Of a stretch of 64,000 nucleotides of DNA, positions 51,167 to 59,999 are shown in pieces (the stretch's first letter is position 1; each line of letters opens with the position of its first letter). The notes under the pieces are model-generated. The model made no database searches. It was not told the DNA's origin and saw only the letters and a list, made by a program, of their open reading frames with translations. Location of the stretch: NCBI RefSeq assembly GCF_900537175.1, contig NZ_LS999833.1:310001-374000 (forward strand). The letters run 5' to 3'. A program made the translations under genes and the position numbers. This DNA is from Lentilitoribacter sp. Alg239-R112. Its GTDB lineage: Bacteria > Pseudomonadota > Alphaproteobacteria > Rhizobiales > Rhizobiaceae.

Positions 51167-51485
51167 TTTTATTTCTTCCAATATCTAAATGCAGCACAAA
51201 CGCGCCTTACCAAATGTGCCAACGTATGGAATAGGTTGCAACAATTGTTATTGTAAAACTCATCAATTTCCTGCTGACTTATACCATGCGTATTTTTTTG
51301 TGCCTTGAGAAGCACCAAAATAAGTACAGAATCCAAAACCTGCTCCAATCCAAATCATATCTTGATATGGATAATTTACAGCAGCTTCGGCGGTCATATT
51401 GTCATATGAAATGACCACAAGCAGAACTAAAATAAACCTGCACCGACTTTAATGATTGCTAAATTTCTGCGACTAAACGCTAATT
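51167..51485. other. Intergenic region with a possible gene remnant
   Basis: 319 bases between two minus-strand genes. The only coding-like signal is the small minus-strand frame at 51263-51418; otherwise nothing is seen. Confidence 0.35.
51263..51418 (-). pseudogene. Possible small gene or gene remnant
   Basis: A minus-strand frame from GTG (51418) or ATG (51397) to TGA (51263) with protein-like composition: 'AVNYPYQDMIWIGAGFGFCT' followed by 'YFGASQGTKKYAWYKSAGN'. The sequence just upstream encodes hydrophobic residues in an adjoining frame ('NLAIIKVGAGLF'), joined across a T-rich run at about 51425-51440. This could mean a frameshifted small membrane protein. No ribosome site is evident. 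Confidence 0.25.
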
Positions 51486-52232
51486 CTACGGCAATTGGAC
51501 ATGAATATGATCATCATGGCGAGCTGCGCGGCACCCCTGAAACTTTATTTTAGAACTATGGACGGCAAATTTCTCGACCAGATGTGGCTCTATAAATATC
51601 TTGCCAATTCGGTCTTCACCGCTAAGCCACTTTAAAGCTGCGGTCATTCGCTTGGGTTCTGGGGTCAGGTTGGGCCAGAAGCGCTGTAGCCAAACCAAGT
51701 CCCATCTTAATGTCAGTAATTTTTCAGAGCACGATGTTGGACCATCCTCAAACGCAAAATACCCTATTGGGGAACGCGTTCTTTCCGGCAAATAACCGTC
51801 TTCATTCTGATAATAAAAAGCAATGTCTACTTTGCGACCATCATTATGCGACAAATGTGGCAATAAAGGAAAGCCTGTAATGAATGGAAAATTCGCATCT
51901 AACAGGAGTGTCGTTGTATTTTGAAATTCATTCTGCATCTCTTTTGCAAGATCCTGCATTGTCGCCTTTAATTCTGGGACGACATATTGCCTATTCAACA
52001 CGCAATATATCGGTGACTGCATATGCAGAGGCTCACTTGCACTACAAGATATTGGTTCGCGGCCAAAAATTGGCGCCACCCAAAGTGCTGCGAAAGACAA
52101 AACAGAGTAAGCAGCAAGAAACACAAGCAAACGCCGCCGGAACAGCATTGCAATTAGCCATGCAATCCCGCCAAGTTGCGAAATCAATGTTAGGAAAATA
52201 AAGATAAACAGATGGAATGTGATTTTTATCAT
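51486..52232 (-). CDS. Membrane-anchored LAS-type metallopeptidase-like protein
   Basis: 248 residues: two N-terminal membrane helices (about 5-30 and 35-55) and a periplasmic domain. The pattern 'LPHLSHNDGRKVDIAFYY' (H-x-x-G-x-x-x-D) and the terminal 'ARHDDHIHVQLP' (H-x-H) reproduce the zinc-site arrangement of LAS peptidoglycan peptidases such as MepA/M74 and M15. A murein endopeptidase role is therefore inferred. Cys in 'ISCSASE', 'IYCVLN', 'TSCSEK' and 'QGCRAA' may form disulfides. Full-length; monocistronic. Confidence 0.7.
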   Translation of the reverse strand: MIKITFHLFIFIFLTLISQLGGIAWLIAMLFRRRLLVFLAAYSVLSFAALWVAPIFGREPISCSASEPLHMQSPIYCVLNRQYVVPELKATMQDLAKEMQNEFQNTTTLLLDANFPFITGFPLLPHLSHNDGRKVDIAFYYQNEDGYLPERTRSPIGYFAFEDGPTSCSEKLLTLRWDLVWLQRFWPNLTPEPKRMTAALKWLSGEDRIGKIFIEPHLVEKFAVHSSKIKFQGCRAARHDDHIHVQLP

Positions 52233-52325
52233 TCTCGTCTCTTACATTAAATTTTAGCTTACACCTATACGGAACCATATAATATTCAAGCTCCTGATAA
52301 GAGACGAGTAATTACCATAACACCT

Positions 52326-52982
52326 TTATACCCTTGGTGCCTTTGCGAAGGGCAGATGGCCTGTTTTTATCCAGACTTTAGCGCCCTCAGCTCCAATTTT
52401 GGCTTGAAATTTTGCGCCTTGTGGTAAACGGAGCCATGAATGTTTGCGAAGTTTATCGCCACCTTCTTCAAAGCCACCTTCTAGCACAAAGAACTCCCCA
52501 CCTCTTGGTAGTTCCATCTCCACCTCGTCACCAGCATGCCATGTGTGGAAACTCACATGTTCACGCGCGTCATTGAATAAGGCTACATTGTCGCTGCTCT
52601 CTGCTTGCTTATTCATATCAATGGTGACCTGATTGCGATCATCCAAATCAAATTGCCAAAGCTTGACGAAGATCGTGCAACCTTCATCAGACCTTGGTGT
52701 GTGGCTAGATGTGGGCGGATTACGCACATATGTCCCGACAGGAAAATCACCATGCTCATCTTGAAACACCCCTTCGAGAACGATGAACTCCTCCCCTCCC
52801 GTATGGGTGTGGCTGGAGAATTTGCTACCCGCCGCATAACGCACGATTGTGGTTGCACGCGCAACCTCATCCCCAATACGATCGAGCATACGGCGGTCAA
52901 CGCCCGGCATGGGCGAGGCCTTCCATTCTATTTCATCACAATGGATCATCACGCGTTCACTAAAGTCAGCATTCAAATTCAT
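52326..52982 (-). CDS. ChrR-like bicupin protein
   Basis: 218 residues with two cupin domains. The first has the metal motif 'SSHTHTGGEEFIVLEG' and later 'RNPPTSSHTPRSDEG'; the second has 'GGEFFVLEGGFEEGG' and lacks the histidines. This matches the ChrR cupin/anti-sigma C-terminal domain family, without the anti-sigma part. GGAG precedes ATG. A CTATC-N4-GATAG operator like those at 14.2 kb lies about 76-91 bases upstream, linking it to the TetR/SDR/FAD-oxidase unit. Confidence 0.87.
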   Translation of the reverse strand: MNLNADFSERVMIHCDEIEWKASPMPGVDRRMLDRIGDEVARATTIVRYAAGSKFSSHTHTGGEEFIVLEGVFQDEHGDFPVGTYVRNPPTSSHTPRSDEGCTIFVKLWQFDLDDRNQVTIDMNKQAESSDNVALFNDAREHVSFHTWHAGDEVEMELPRGGEFFVLEGGFEEGGDKLRKHSWLRLPQGAKFQAKIGAEGAKVWIKTGHLPFAKAPRV

Positions 52983-53057
52983 ATCGATCTCCTATAAGCT
53001 ATTAGGTCACATCCTTAGGCGGCACTCAAGGGTTTGGTAAACTCTTCTAGAAACTTA

Positions 53058-53073
53058 CCTATCAGTAGATAGA
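53058..53073. promoter_or_regulatory. TetR-type operator upstream of bicupin gene
   Basis: CCTATC-AGTA-GATAGA, differing by one base from operator 2 at 14251-14266. On the minus strand it falls between TGGACA and TAGGTA, 17 bases apart, where it could block the bicupin promoter. Confidence 0.65.
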
Positions 53074-53174
53074 ATTATTGTCCATATAATTGTAGAATTG
53101 AACTCAGAATTTGAATCAACGATCTCGTGAACAGATTCATAAAAGCGTGCTATTAAATTGAAATATATGAATAT

Positions 53175-54572
53175 TTATAGAATACTTGGCAGGAACAAAC
53201 ACAATGCTGGTATCGCAATAATAATGCCAACGCGAACCAGCTCGACCATGAAAAACGGGATCACGCCTCGAAAAATAGTACCAATTGGTGTGTCAGGTGA
53301 GAAGGATTTAATCACAAACACATTAATGCCAACGGGCGGCGTGATGAGGCCAAGCTCGACCACAATGAGTGCTAATATTCCAAACCAAATTTTGAGCTGA
53401 TCACTATCCATACCGAAAGCTGCATTGGATGCAGTTACATAATCTCCGCCATTTAGTTCCACCAGCACAGGCCAGAAAAACGGCACAATGACGAGGATCA
53501 TCGAGAGCGATTCCATGAAGCAACCAAGCAGGATTAAAAGCGCCAACATGGCGATTAAAATGAGATAAGGTTCAAGCGATGAATTGGCCGCCCATTCGCT
53601 CAAATATACAGGCAGCCCTGAACGTGCAAAAAAGCCTTTTAAGATATCAGCTGCAAACAAGATAAAGTAAATCATGCCTGATGTTTTGGCGGTTTCTAAC
53701 AAGGCGTTTTTGAAATTGGCAAATCCAATCCCTCCTCCGTCCGCGTTGACGCTTGTTTTTAATTTTCTGAAAATGCCATAGATAAGGATCAGAACCACGC
53801 CCACCGCAGCTGCGGGTGTGGGGGTAAAAAGGCCTAAGCCCAGCCCCAAAATAATGACGCCGAATATGAGACTCACAGGGACCAACCTGCGTAGCGCATC
53901 ACGCCGTTCGTCAGTGCCGATTTCAGGTTGTTTAGGTGCAAGCACAGGGTTTTGTCTCACCCGCCAATTGGCAGCTATGCAGAAGAATAGCGCAGCCAAT
54001 ATCCCCGGGATAATCGCCGCCTGAAACATCTCAATGATCGATGCTTCTACCACAATGGCATAGATGACCAACGCGACCGATGGGGGGATCAAAATACCAA
54101 GTGTGCCACCAGCGGCTAACACGCCCGTGGCAAAGCCTTTATCATAGCCCAGACGATCAAACTCGGGCAATGCGACACGGCTCATGGTGCTTGCAGTGGC
54201 GATGGATGATCCACTCACCGCGCCAAAGCCCGCACAGGCGCCAATGGTTGCCATGGCAATGCCACCGCGAATATTGCGCGTTAACACACTGATACCCTTG
54301 AATAAATCTTTACTCAGACCGCCTTCTGCAGCCAACAATCCCATGAGGATGAATAAGGGAATGACGGACAAATCATAATTGGCCACGCTATTCCACAATG
54401 CGGATTTAAACTGTTGTAGATATGGTCCGAATTTGAGGAATGGAGAGGTAAGCGATATGACCCACGACCCGCCTATTCCTGTGATCAACATGGCCAACGC
54501 GACAGGTACCCGCAACATGATGAGCATAAAGACAGATAAAAGTCCGAACAGACCGATGAGTTCACGCTCCAT
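53175..54572 (-). CDS. dctM: TRAP transporter large permease (system 2)
   Basis: 465 residues with about 12-13 membrane helices and DctM signatures 'GGTLGILIPPSVALVIYAIV' and 'LITPPVGINVFVI'. Overlaps the small permease gene by 11 bases. Last gene of the second TRAP operon; no dedicated regulator is adjacent. Substrate unknown, probably another organic acid. Confidence 0.94.
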   Translation of the reverse strand: MERELIGLFGLLSVFMLIMLRVPVALAMLITGIGGSWVISLTSPFLKFGPYLQQFKSALWNSVANYDLSVIPLFILMGLLAAEGGLSKDLFKGISVLTRNIRGGIAMATIGACAGFGAVSGSSIATASTMSRVALPEFDRLGYDKGFATGVLAAGGTLGILIPPSVALVIYAIVVEASIIEMFQAAIIPGILAALFFCIAANWRVRQNPVLAPKQPEIGTDERRDALRRLVPVSLIFGVIILGLGLGLFTPTPAAAVGVVLILIYGIFRKLKTSVNADGGGIGFANFKNALLETAKTSGMIYFILFAADILKGFFARSGLPVYLSEWAANSSLEPYLILIAMLALLILLGCFMESLSMILVIVPFFWPVLVELNGGDYVTASNAAFGMDSDQLKIWFGILALIVVELGLITPPVGINVFVIKSFSPDTPIGTIFRGVIPFFMVELVRVGIIIAIPALCLFLPSIL

Positions 54573-55092
54573 GTGTCCTCGCCCCGTTTGTTTTGGTTGG
54601 CAACTCTCGCATTGTCATAAGTGCAGCGATTGTCCACAATGCAGATGACATTATACCCGGCAGCATAAAACCCCATACAGGCCAACCAAGAACGGCTGTC
54701 ACCGTTCCATCACCCCTTGCCTCAACCATTCCATGATAGAGCATGACACCAAGAAAGATGGCAACAGCCACCATCAGCAGGTTTGAGATAAAATGCATAG
54801 TATTCTGCAGCCAGGCAGGTGCTGATTTCATAAACACATCAACGGCAATATGCCCGTGCTTAAGCTGACAATATGGCATGAAAGACAACGCAACGACCCC
54901 GACCCAAAGCGTGACCATATCTTCAAAACCTGACAGACCTGAAACATAGCCACCAAATGGGCGCACCAGCACATTGGCCGTAAAGCCCATGACATTGAGA
55001 ACAGTTACAAAAACGGCACCCATCAACAGGATGCCGCCTAAAATCGCCCAGAGTTCAATGGTTTTAATCAGGATCTTGGTCAGAATGTTCAA
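54562..55092 (-). CDS. dctQ: TRAP transporter small permease (system 2)
   Basis: 176 residues, four membrane helices, DctQ pattern 'FEDMVTLWVGVVALSFMPYC' and 'KHGHIAVDVFM'. Start appears to be TTG, 31 bases after the binding-protein stop; operon dctP-dctQ-dctM. Confidence 0.9.
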   Translation of the reverse strand: MNILTKILIKTIELWAILGGILLMGAVFVTVLNVMGFTANVLVRPFGGYVSGLSGFEDMVTLWVGVVALSFMPYCQLKHGHIAVDVFMKSAPAWLQNTMHFISNLLMVAVAIFLGVMLYHGMVEARGDGTVTAVLGWPVWGFMLPGIMSSALWTIAALMTMRELPTKTNGARTHGA

Positions 55093-55123
55093 TAGCCCAA
55101 AATCCTACTGCTTGTTATTAAAA

Positions 55124-56161
55124 TTACTTGTCAGAATGAGCAGCAATAGCAGCTTTTGCTTTTGCCATCAAAGCATCACCATCGATACCATTGCCGGACA
55201 CTTCTTTGATCCAGCGCGCGCCAACCATTTCAGCTTTTGTTGCAAATTCTGCGGATGCTTCTGCCGTCAACGCAGTGACCTTATTGCCTTTATCTCTGGC
55301 AAGCTGAATGCCAATCGGCTCAACATCATCCCATACTTTGCCCATTGCATCTGCAAAAGCAGCGCCTGAATTATCATCGATGACCTTCTTTAAATCATCG
55401 GGCAGAGAATTGTAGGAGGCCTTATTCATAGCAAACAAGAATGTTGATGTGCCAAAACGCTGACCTGCATTAAGTTCAACCGAATAATCAGTCAATTCTG
55501 CAATTTTAAGCGGAATGGCAATCTCAAACGGAATCAAACCGCCATCTATATTGTTTTTGGCAAGCGCTTGCGGCAAAGCTGGCACTGGCATACCTACAGG
55601 TTCTGCACCCCAGCTCTCAAGCATCCATGCACCTGTACGCGATGGAGAACGAACTTTAAGCCCCTTCATATCAGCAAGCGACTGCACGTCTTTTGATGTC
55701 AGGTGCAGCGCATTTCCTGCATGAACATGCACAAGAAGCGGATGGATATCTTTAAAATCTTCTGCCAGATCAGCCGCCAAATCCTGAATGGCTTTATTTG
55801 TAGCTACCGCATTGCCTTTGTGAACACTCGGCAGTTCGAACACTTCAACACGGGGAAAAACGCCAGGTGTGTAGCCTGGTAATGTCCAGATAATATCCGC
55901 TACGCCATCGCGAACCTGATTATATAGCTCTGGCGGCTTTCCGCCCAATGCCATTGCAGGGAAAATCTCGAATTTAATCCGTCCACCAGAGGCTTCTTCG
56001 ATATTTTTTACCCAAGGCTCAATCATCTTTGTATGTGTGCCAGCTTTTGGGCTTAAAAAGTGATGGATTGAAAAATTAAACTCAGCAGCAAGCGCACTGC
56101 TCGCAAACCCGCTCATCAACGCGGTCACGCCAACAATCAACGCTCTTTTTACAATTCTCAC
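55124..56161 (-). CDS. dctP: TRAP transporter substrate-binding protein (system 2)
   Basis: 345 residues from GTG 56161, which has AGGAG eight bases upstream; the frame upstream lacks a ribosome site. Signal peptide ends 'SGFASSALAAEF'. The DctP fold includes 'MKGLKVRSPSRTGAWMLESW' with the substrate-binding Arg. First gene of the second TRAP operon. The ligand is probably a carboxylate but is not identifiable. Confidence 0.92.
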   Translation of the reverse strand: MRIVKRALIVGVTALMSGFASSALAAEFNFSIHHFLSPKAGTHTKMIEPWVKNIEEASGGRIKFEIFPAMALGGKPPELYNQVRDGVADIIWTLPGYTPGVFPRVEVFELPSVHKGNAVATNKAIQDLAADLAEDFKDIHPLLVHVHAGNALHLTSKDVQSLADMKGLKVRSPSRTGAWMLESWGAEPVGMPVPALPQALAKNNIDGGLIPFEIAIPLKIAELTDYSVELNAGQRFGTSTFLFAMNKASYNSLPDDLKKVIDDNSGAAFADAMGKVWDDVEPIGIQLARDKGNKVTALTAEASAEFATKAEMVGARWIKEVSGNGIDGDALMAKAKAAIAAHSDK

Positions 56162-56446
56162 TTCAACGTCTCCTACAGCAACATTATTATTCACATCATA
56201 TAGCCAACAACACCGCCTGTTCGCAATCTTGATGTAGCCAATTTATTGCAAATTACCGACACATACGAGAGCAGTAAAACCAAATGCCTGACGCTAATTG
56301 ACAAATAATTGCCGATTTTGTGGACATCGCACGTGATGATACCTACATTCGGCTAGAAATTTAACGTGATTCATTAGCGATGCTTTAAGAGATGTTGTGC
56401 ATTGAGTTATCGCTAAGATTTAAAAACTATCTCAACGAGGATATCG

Positions 56447-57046
56447 ATGATTTACATGGATAAAGACGACAAAAAAGAAGATGGCAAAGATGCTGGCAGC
56501 GGACATGTCGCTGAGCTTTTGTTTAAAAGCCGCAATGTGCTGATCACAGGTGGTATCGACGATAAAGTTGCCCGCACTGCTGTTTCTCATCTTCTTGCTC
56601 TTGCGGAAGATAATGACGACCCGATCAACCTGTTCATCTCTTCACCCGGTGGCCACGTTGAATCCGGTGACATGGTTCATGATATGATCAAGTTCATCAA
56701 GCCAGTTGTACGCACAATTGGTTCTGGCTGGGTTGCAAGTGCTGGCGCGCTTATCTTTGTTGGCGCTGCAAAAGAAAATCGTTATTGCCTGCCAAATACG
56801 CGCTTCCTATTGCATCAACCATCTGGCGGCGTTGGTGGCATGGCATCAGATATTGAAATTCAAGCTCATCAAATTCAAAAAATGCGAGAACGTTTTGAGC
56901 AACTCTTTGCAGATGCAACAGGCCAGACACCTGAAAAAATCCACGAAGATACAAACCGTGACTTCTGGTTAAACACTGACGAAGCAATAAAATACGGCCT
57001 TCTGGGTCAGGTGATCAACGCACAAAGCGACCTTCCAAAAAAATAG
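56447..57046 (+). CDS. ClpP-like serine protease subunit (orphan)
   Basis: 199 residues of the ClpP fold. Catalytic Ser lies in 'GSGWVASAGALIF', His in 'FLLHQPSGG' and Asp in 'NRDFWLNTDEAI', so the triad is present. It differs from canonical ClpP (GxASMGA) and has an acidic/basic N-terminus 'DKDDKKEDGKDAG'. No clpX, clpA or tig is adjacent, pointing to an accessory ClpP paralogue. GAGG precedes ATG; own terminator follows. Confidence 0.88.
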   Translation: MIYMDKDDKKEDGKDAGSGHVAELLFKSRNVLITGGIDDKVARTAVSHLLALAEDNDDPINLFISSPGGHVESGDMVHDMIKFIKPVVRTIGSGWVASAGALIFVGAAKENRYCLPNTRFLLHQPSGGVGGMASDIEIQAHQIQKMRERFEQLFADATGQTPEKIHEDTNRDFWLNTDEAIKYGLLGQVINAQSDLPKK

Positions 57047-57072
57047 GCTTCTTTAAACGTTAAGAAATTTAG

Positions 57073-57102
57073 AAACCCGATTGTGCAAACAGTCGGGTTT
57101 TT
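57073..57102 (+). terminator. Terminator after clpP-like gene
   Basis: AAACCCGA (57073-57080), loop of twelve, TCGGGTTT (57093-57100), then TT. Clear rho-independent structure. Confidence 0.85.
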
Positions 57103-57284
57103 GTCTGCCATGGAAAACCTTCAAGAGGTAATTTACCGAATGCGGCGAATTCTACGTTAAGCTGAAATTTCTGACTGCAGATTTGCGCCAGAAGGAAACA
57201 TTACTGCTGCTCAGTTTCAAATGTTAACCCAAAGGGAAATAACGATGATTATGTTTCGCCGTTTTTTGCCAATTTTCAAACCTC

Positions 57285-58334
57285 TCATTGTTTCCATTCA
57301 TTGTGCATACGTTGAAAAACATCCACGCCCATCTGTTTCATCATAAATATAATATCAATCGGCACCCAATTCTCTCTGATAAGGCCTTCGTGATGATGAT
57401 AGAAATCCATGACACGCATTTGCAACATTTTGCCAGTAGCGCCTGAGCCCAAGAACTCGCCATCATGAGGTGAAACAACGCTCGGCCAACCACCAGTCAC
57501 CGTAAAATCACCATCACCTACGCGAATATAATGCCCAGCATTTAACTCTTTCATCAGGTCTTCATGGCCATCCCAAAGCGAACTGCTCATCCGATTTGGA
57601 AAGGCAAGACGAAACGGTAACTGATGATAATCAACAAATCCTGCTAACGACCGAGTTGTACCAATGCCGCTTGGGCCATACCACATCATTTTTGGGTGCC
57701 AATAGTTTTTTTGCTCCATATTGATAAGGCCATCACGAGTGAAATGCTCAGGTCCATTATTGTCACCAAGTGATTTCTGCATCAAAAGTGTTTGTTTCAT
57801 ATTCTCAGCAGATAATTCCTCAGGGCTTGTCGAAAGTTGTATCCCATTACCTGTATTTGGTCCTGCCCAACGTCCTTCCAACCCAGTACTTGGTGGCAGC
57901 GGCCAATAACCCGCCTGACGCATGACATCCAAGATGTCCCAGAGACAATTACTTTGAACGATCTTACCATCTTTAACCTGATGAACTTCGCCATAACGAA
58001 TATATGTTGGATTGTTATTTGCGGGAATTGTAAGCCAGTCTTTTTCAAAGTTACCACAAAAATGACCGACTGTTGCGATGTAATCCCGCCCCTCATAGCT
58101 ACCTGCCATAAAAATCAGATCGCGTCGTTCTAGATCGGGAAAACTATGTTTAAGCGGCCGCCAAACATCTTCAAAAACAGCATCAACACCCCGTTTTTCA
58201 TTGATTGGATATGAACCACGCCATTCAACATCGCTAGAATATAACGCTTGCAATGAATGAGATAAATCTTGATCTCTGCACTCTGTAAGATCATGTAATA
58301 GTTGGTAAAAAGCACGTCTAATATCTTGATTCAC
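57285..58334 (-). CDS. Double SnoaL/ester-cyclase-like protein (paralogue A)
   Basis: 349 residues with two NTF2/SnoaL-like halves. First half: 'FPDLERRDLIFMAGSYEGRD', 'YIRYGEVHQVKDGKIVQSNC', typical of predicted ester cyclases. Second half: 'YWHPKMMWYGPSGIGTTRSL', 'VTGGWPSV', 'RENWVPIDI'. It is clearly paralogous to the protein at 62971. It is divergent from the carbohydrate ABC transporter operon across two LacI-type operators, so both units are probably coregulated. Likely acts on the imported compound. GTG at 58334 with AGGA upstream; ATG at 58361 is the alternative. Confidence 0.8.
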   Translation of the reverse strand: MNQDIRRAFYQLLHDLTECRDQDLSHSLQALYSSDVEWRGSYPINEKRGVDAVFEDVWRPLKHSFPDLERRDLIFMAGSYEGRDYIATVGHFCGNFEKDWLTIPANNNPTYIRYGEVHQVKDGKIVQSNCLWDILDVMRQAGYWPLPPSTGLEGRWAGPNTGNGIQLSTSPEELSAENMKQTLLMQKSLGDNNGPEHFTRDGLINMEQKNYWHPKMMWYGPSGIGTTRSLAGFVDYHQLPFRLAFPNRMSSSLWDGHEDLMKELNAGHYIRVGDGDFTVTGGWPSVVSPHDGEFLGSGATGKMLQMRVMDFYHHHEGLIRENWVPIDIIFMMKQMGVDVFQRMHNEWKQ

Positions 58335-58374
58335 TGCGGTTCCTATCTTGGTTATCCCCATAACATATAACTAG

Positions 58375-58394
58375 GCTTGCATTCGTATGCAAGC
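58375..58394. promoter_or_regulatory. LacI-type operator 1 of the ABC/SnoaL cluster
   Basis: GCTTGCAT-TCGT-ATGCAAGC, a perfect 20-base palindrome between the divergent SnoaL-like and binding-protein genes. Core matches operator 2. Confidence 0.8.
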
Positions 58395-58408
58395 AATGTT
58401 AGCGTTAA

Positions 58409-58422
58409 TGCATACGAATGCA
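58409..58422. promoter_or_regulatory. LacI-type operator 2 of the ABC/SnoaL cluster
   Basis: TGCAT-ACGA-ATGCA, same core as operator 1 read in the opposite sense; centres are 31 bases (three helical turns) apart, fitting cooperative binding by one repressor. The regulator gene is not in the window, unless it begins beyond the right edge. Confidence 0.75.
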
Positions 58423-58483
58423 CAAAATGTAGGAAATATGAAGATATTTCTATATTTTTGATGAGTTTATTGGGAGAATTAAT

Positions 58484-59725
58484 ATGAATAAAATTTTGAA
58501 ATCTAGTTTGGTCGCTGCCACTTTACTGGCAAGCACAGCTATTGCTCACGCCGCATGCGGAATTGATGGCGGTCGTGTAAACATTGTAGGCAATGAATTT
58601 CCAGCTATTCAAACAGTTGGTAAAGAGGCCATGGCATGTGCCGGAGACGGTATTGAAATTAAAACCAATTTAACGGCAGATCATCAAAAGATTAATCTCG
58701 CTGGCATGACAGGCAATCCTGCCGAATATACATCAGCTATTGTTGCAAATTCATCTATTGTTGCTCTCATGAATGGTGACGTCATTCGTCCATTGGATGA
58801 TTTAGTTGCAAAGCATGGTGCCGATCTTAAGAAAAATCAACTTATAACAATTAATGGCCAAGTCATGGCTGTTGCATTCATGGCAAATGCTCAGCATCTT
58901 GTTTATCGCGCCGATATTTTGGAAAAAGCAGGTGTTGAAGTTCCAACAACATACGAAGAGATGTTGGCAGCAGCTGAAAAAATTCGCTCAATGGGCTTGA
59001 TGGAAAACCCTGTAGGTGGTGCATACAAAGCCGGCTGGAATTTAGCTCAAGAATTTACAAACATGTTTATCGGCCATGGTGGTGAATTCTTTAAATCGGG
59101 TTCTGCGGAAGTCACAATTAACAATGACAAAGGCATTGCTACGTTAGAAATGCTCAAGTCTTTAACTACATACATGAACCCAGATTATCTTACCCATGAT
59201 TCAAACGCGACAAATGCCGAGTATCGTGCAGGTAATGTTGCATTGATGAATATGTGGGGATCACGCGCGGCAACACTACTTGATGCCGAAGGAGTTTCAG
59301 ACGAAGTTAAGGCAGGTTATGCGATAGCTGGTCCGATGACTGTGGCTGGCGGTGAAACACCTGCAACTACATTGTGGTGGGATGGCTGGACCGTTGCCAA
59401 AAACACATCAGACGCTGATGCAGAGGCAACATTTATTGCGCTGAAAAATGGTATTCGACCTGAACTCATGTCAAACGCTGAAATTGCAAAGCAAGCCGTT
59501 TGGTTGATTGATGGTTATGAGCCAACTGATGCAGCTAAAGGCGTATTTGCAGCTGCACAAGCTGGTTCCACACCATACCCAATGGTCCCTTTCCAAGGTC
59601 TTCTTCACACAGCACTTGGTGCAGAAATCCCTGATTTCTTGCAAGGAAAAGAAGATGCTGCAAAAACATTGGCTGACGTCGAGGCCGCATATAAGGCAGC
59701 AGCTAAAGAAAAAGGCTATCTATAG
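58484..59725 (+). CDS. Carbohydrate ABC transporter substrate-binding protein
   Basis: 413 residues; signal peptide ending 'STAIAHA' and the family-1 sugar-binding fold ('GMTGNPAEYTSAIVANSSIV', 'LWWDGWTVAKNTSDADAEAT'). Periplasmic binding component. It is followed by a stable hairpin and then two permeases and an ATPase. Ligand likely a sugar, polyol or sugar acid, but not readable. GGGAG precedes ATG. Confidence 0.93.
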   Translation: MNKILKSSLVAATLLASTAIAHAACGIDGGRVNIVGNEFPAIQTVGKEAMACAGDGIEIKTNLTADHQKINLAGMTGNPAEYTSAIVANSSIVALMNGDVIRPLDDLVAKHGADLKKNQLITINGQVMAVAFMANAQHLVYRADILEKAGVEVPTTYEEMLAAAEKIRSMGLMENPVGGAYKAGWNLAQEFTNMFIGHGGEFFKSGSAEVTINNDKGIATLEMLKSLTTYMNPDYLTHDSNATNAEYRAGNVALMNMWGSRAATLLDAEGVSDEVKAGYAIAGPMTVAGGETPATTLWWDGWTVAKNTSDADAEATFIALKNGIRPELMSNAEIAKQAVWLIDGYEPTDAAKGVFAAAQAGSTPYPMVPFQGLLHTALGAEIPDFLQGKEDAAKTLADVEAAYKAAAKEKGYL

Positions 59726-59741
59726 AAGATAGAACTTAGTC

Positions 59742-59766
59742 CAGGGAGGCTGGATGAGCCTCCCTG
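59742..59766. terminator. Hairpin after binding-protein gene
   Basis: CAGGGAGGCT (59742-59751), five-base loop, AGCCTCCCTG (59757-59766): perfect 10-base stem in the 274-base gap before the permeases. Such stems protect binding-protein mRNA or cause partial termination, giving more binding protein than permease. Confidence 0.7.
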
Positions 59767-59999
59767 AATATTCACTTTTCGAAAATGTTTGAATTGAAGT
59801 TACCTTAGGCTTCACCACAAGATGAGCGTGTTGCTTTTCTCGAGGGGCTTTTTGTGTCTTCCGTCAACTAAGCTTTTGTCTTCAAGCATTTTCAAAAATT
59901 GAATTGTCGCAAAGCCCTATTATTTTGAGCAACGGCATTCGGGAGGGAATGAAGTGGGAACTATGAAAATACATATTTGCGTAGTTATGGTGATGCCAA

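Noticed and set aside
57245..57349. 34-codon plus-strand frame with AAAGGG upstream
   Set aside because: Most of it overlaps the 3' end of the SnoaL-like gene on the opposite strand; low complexity and no independent support.
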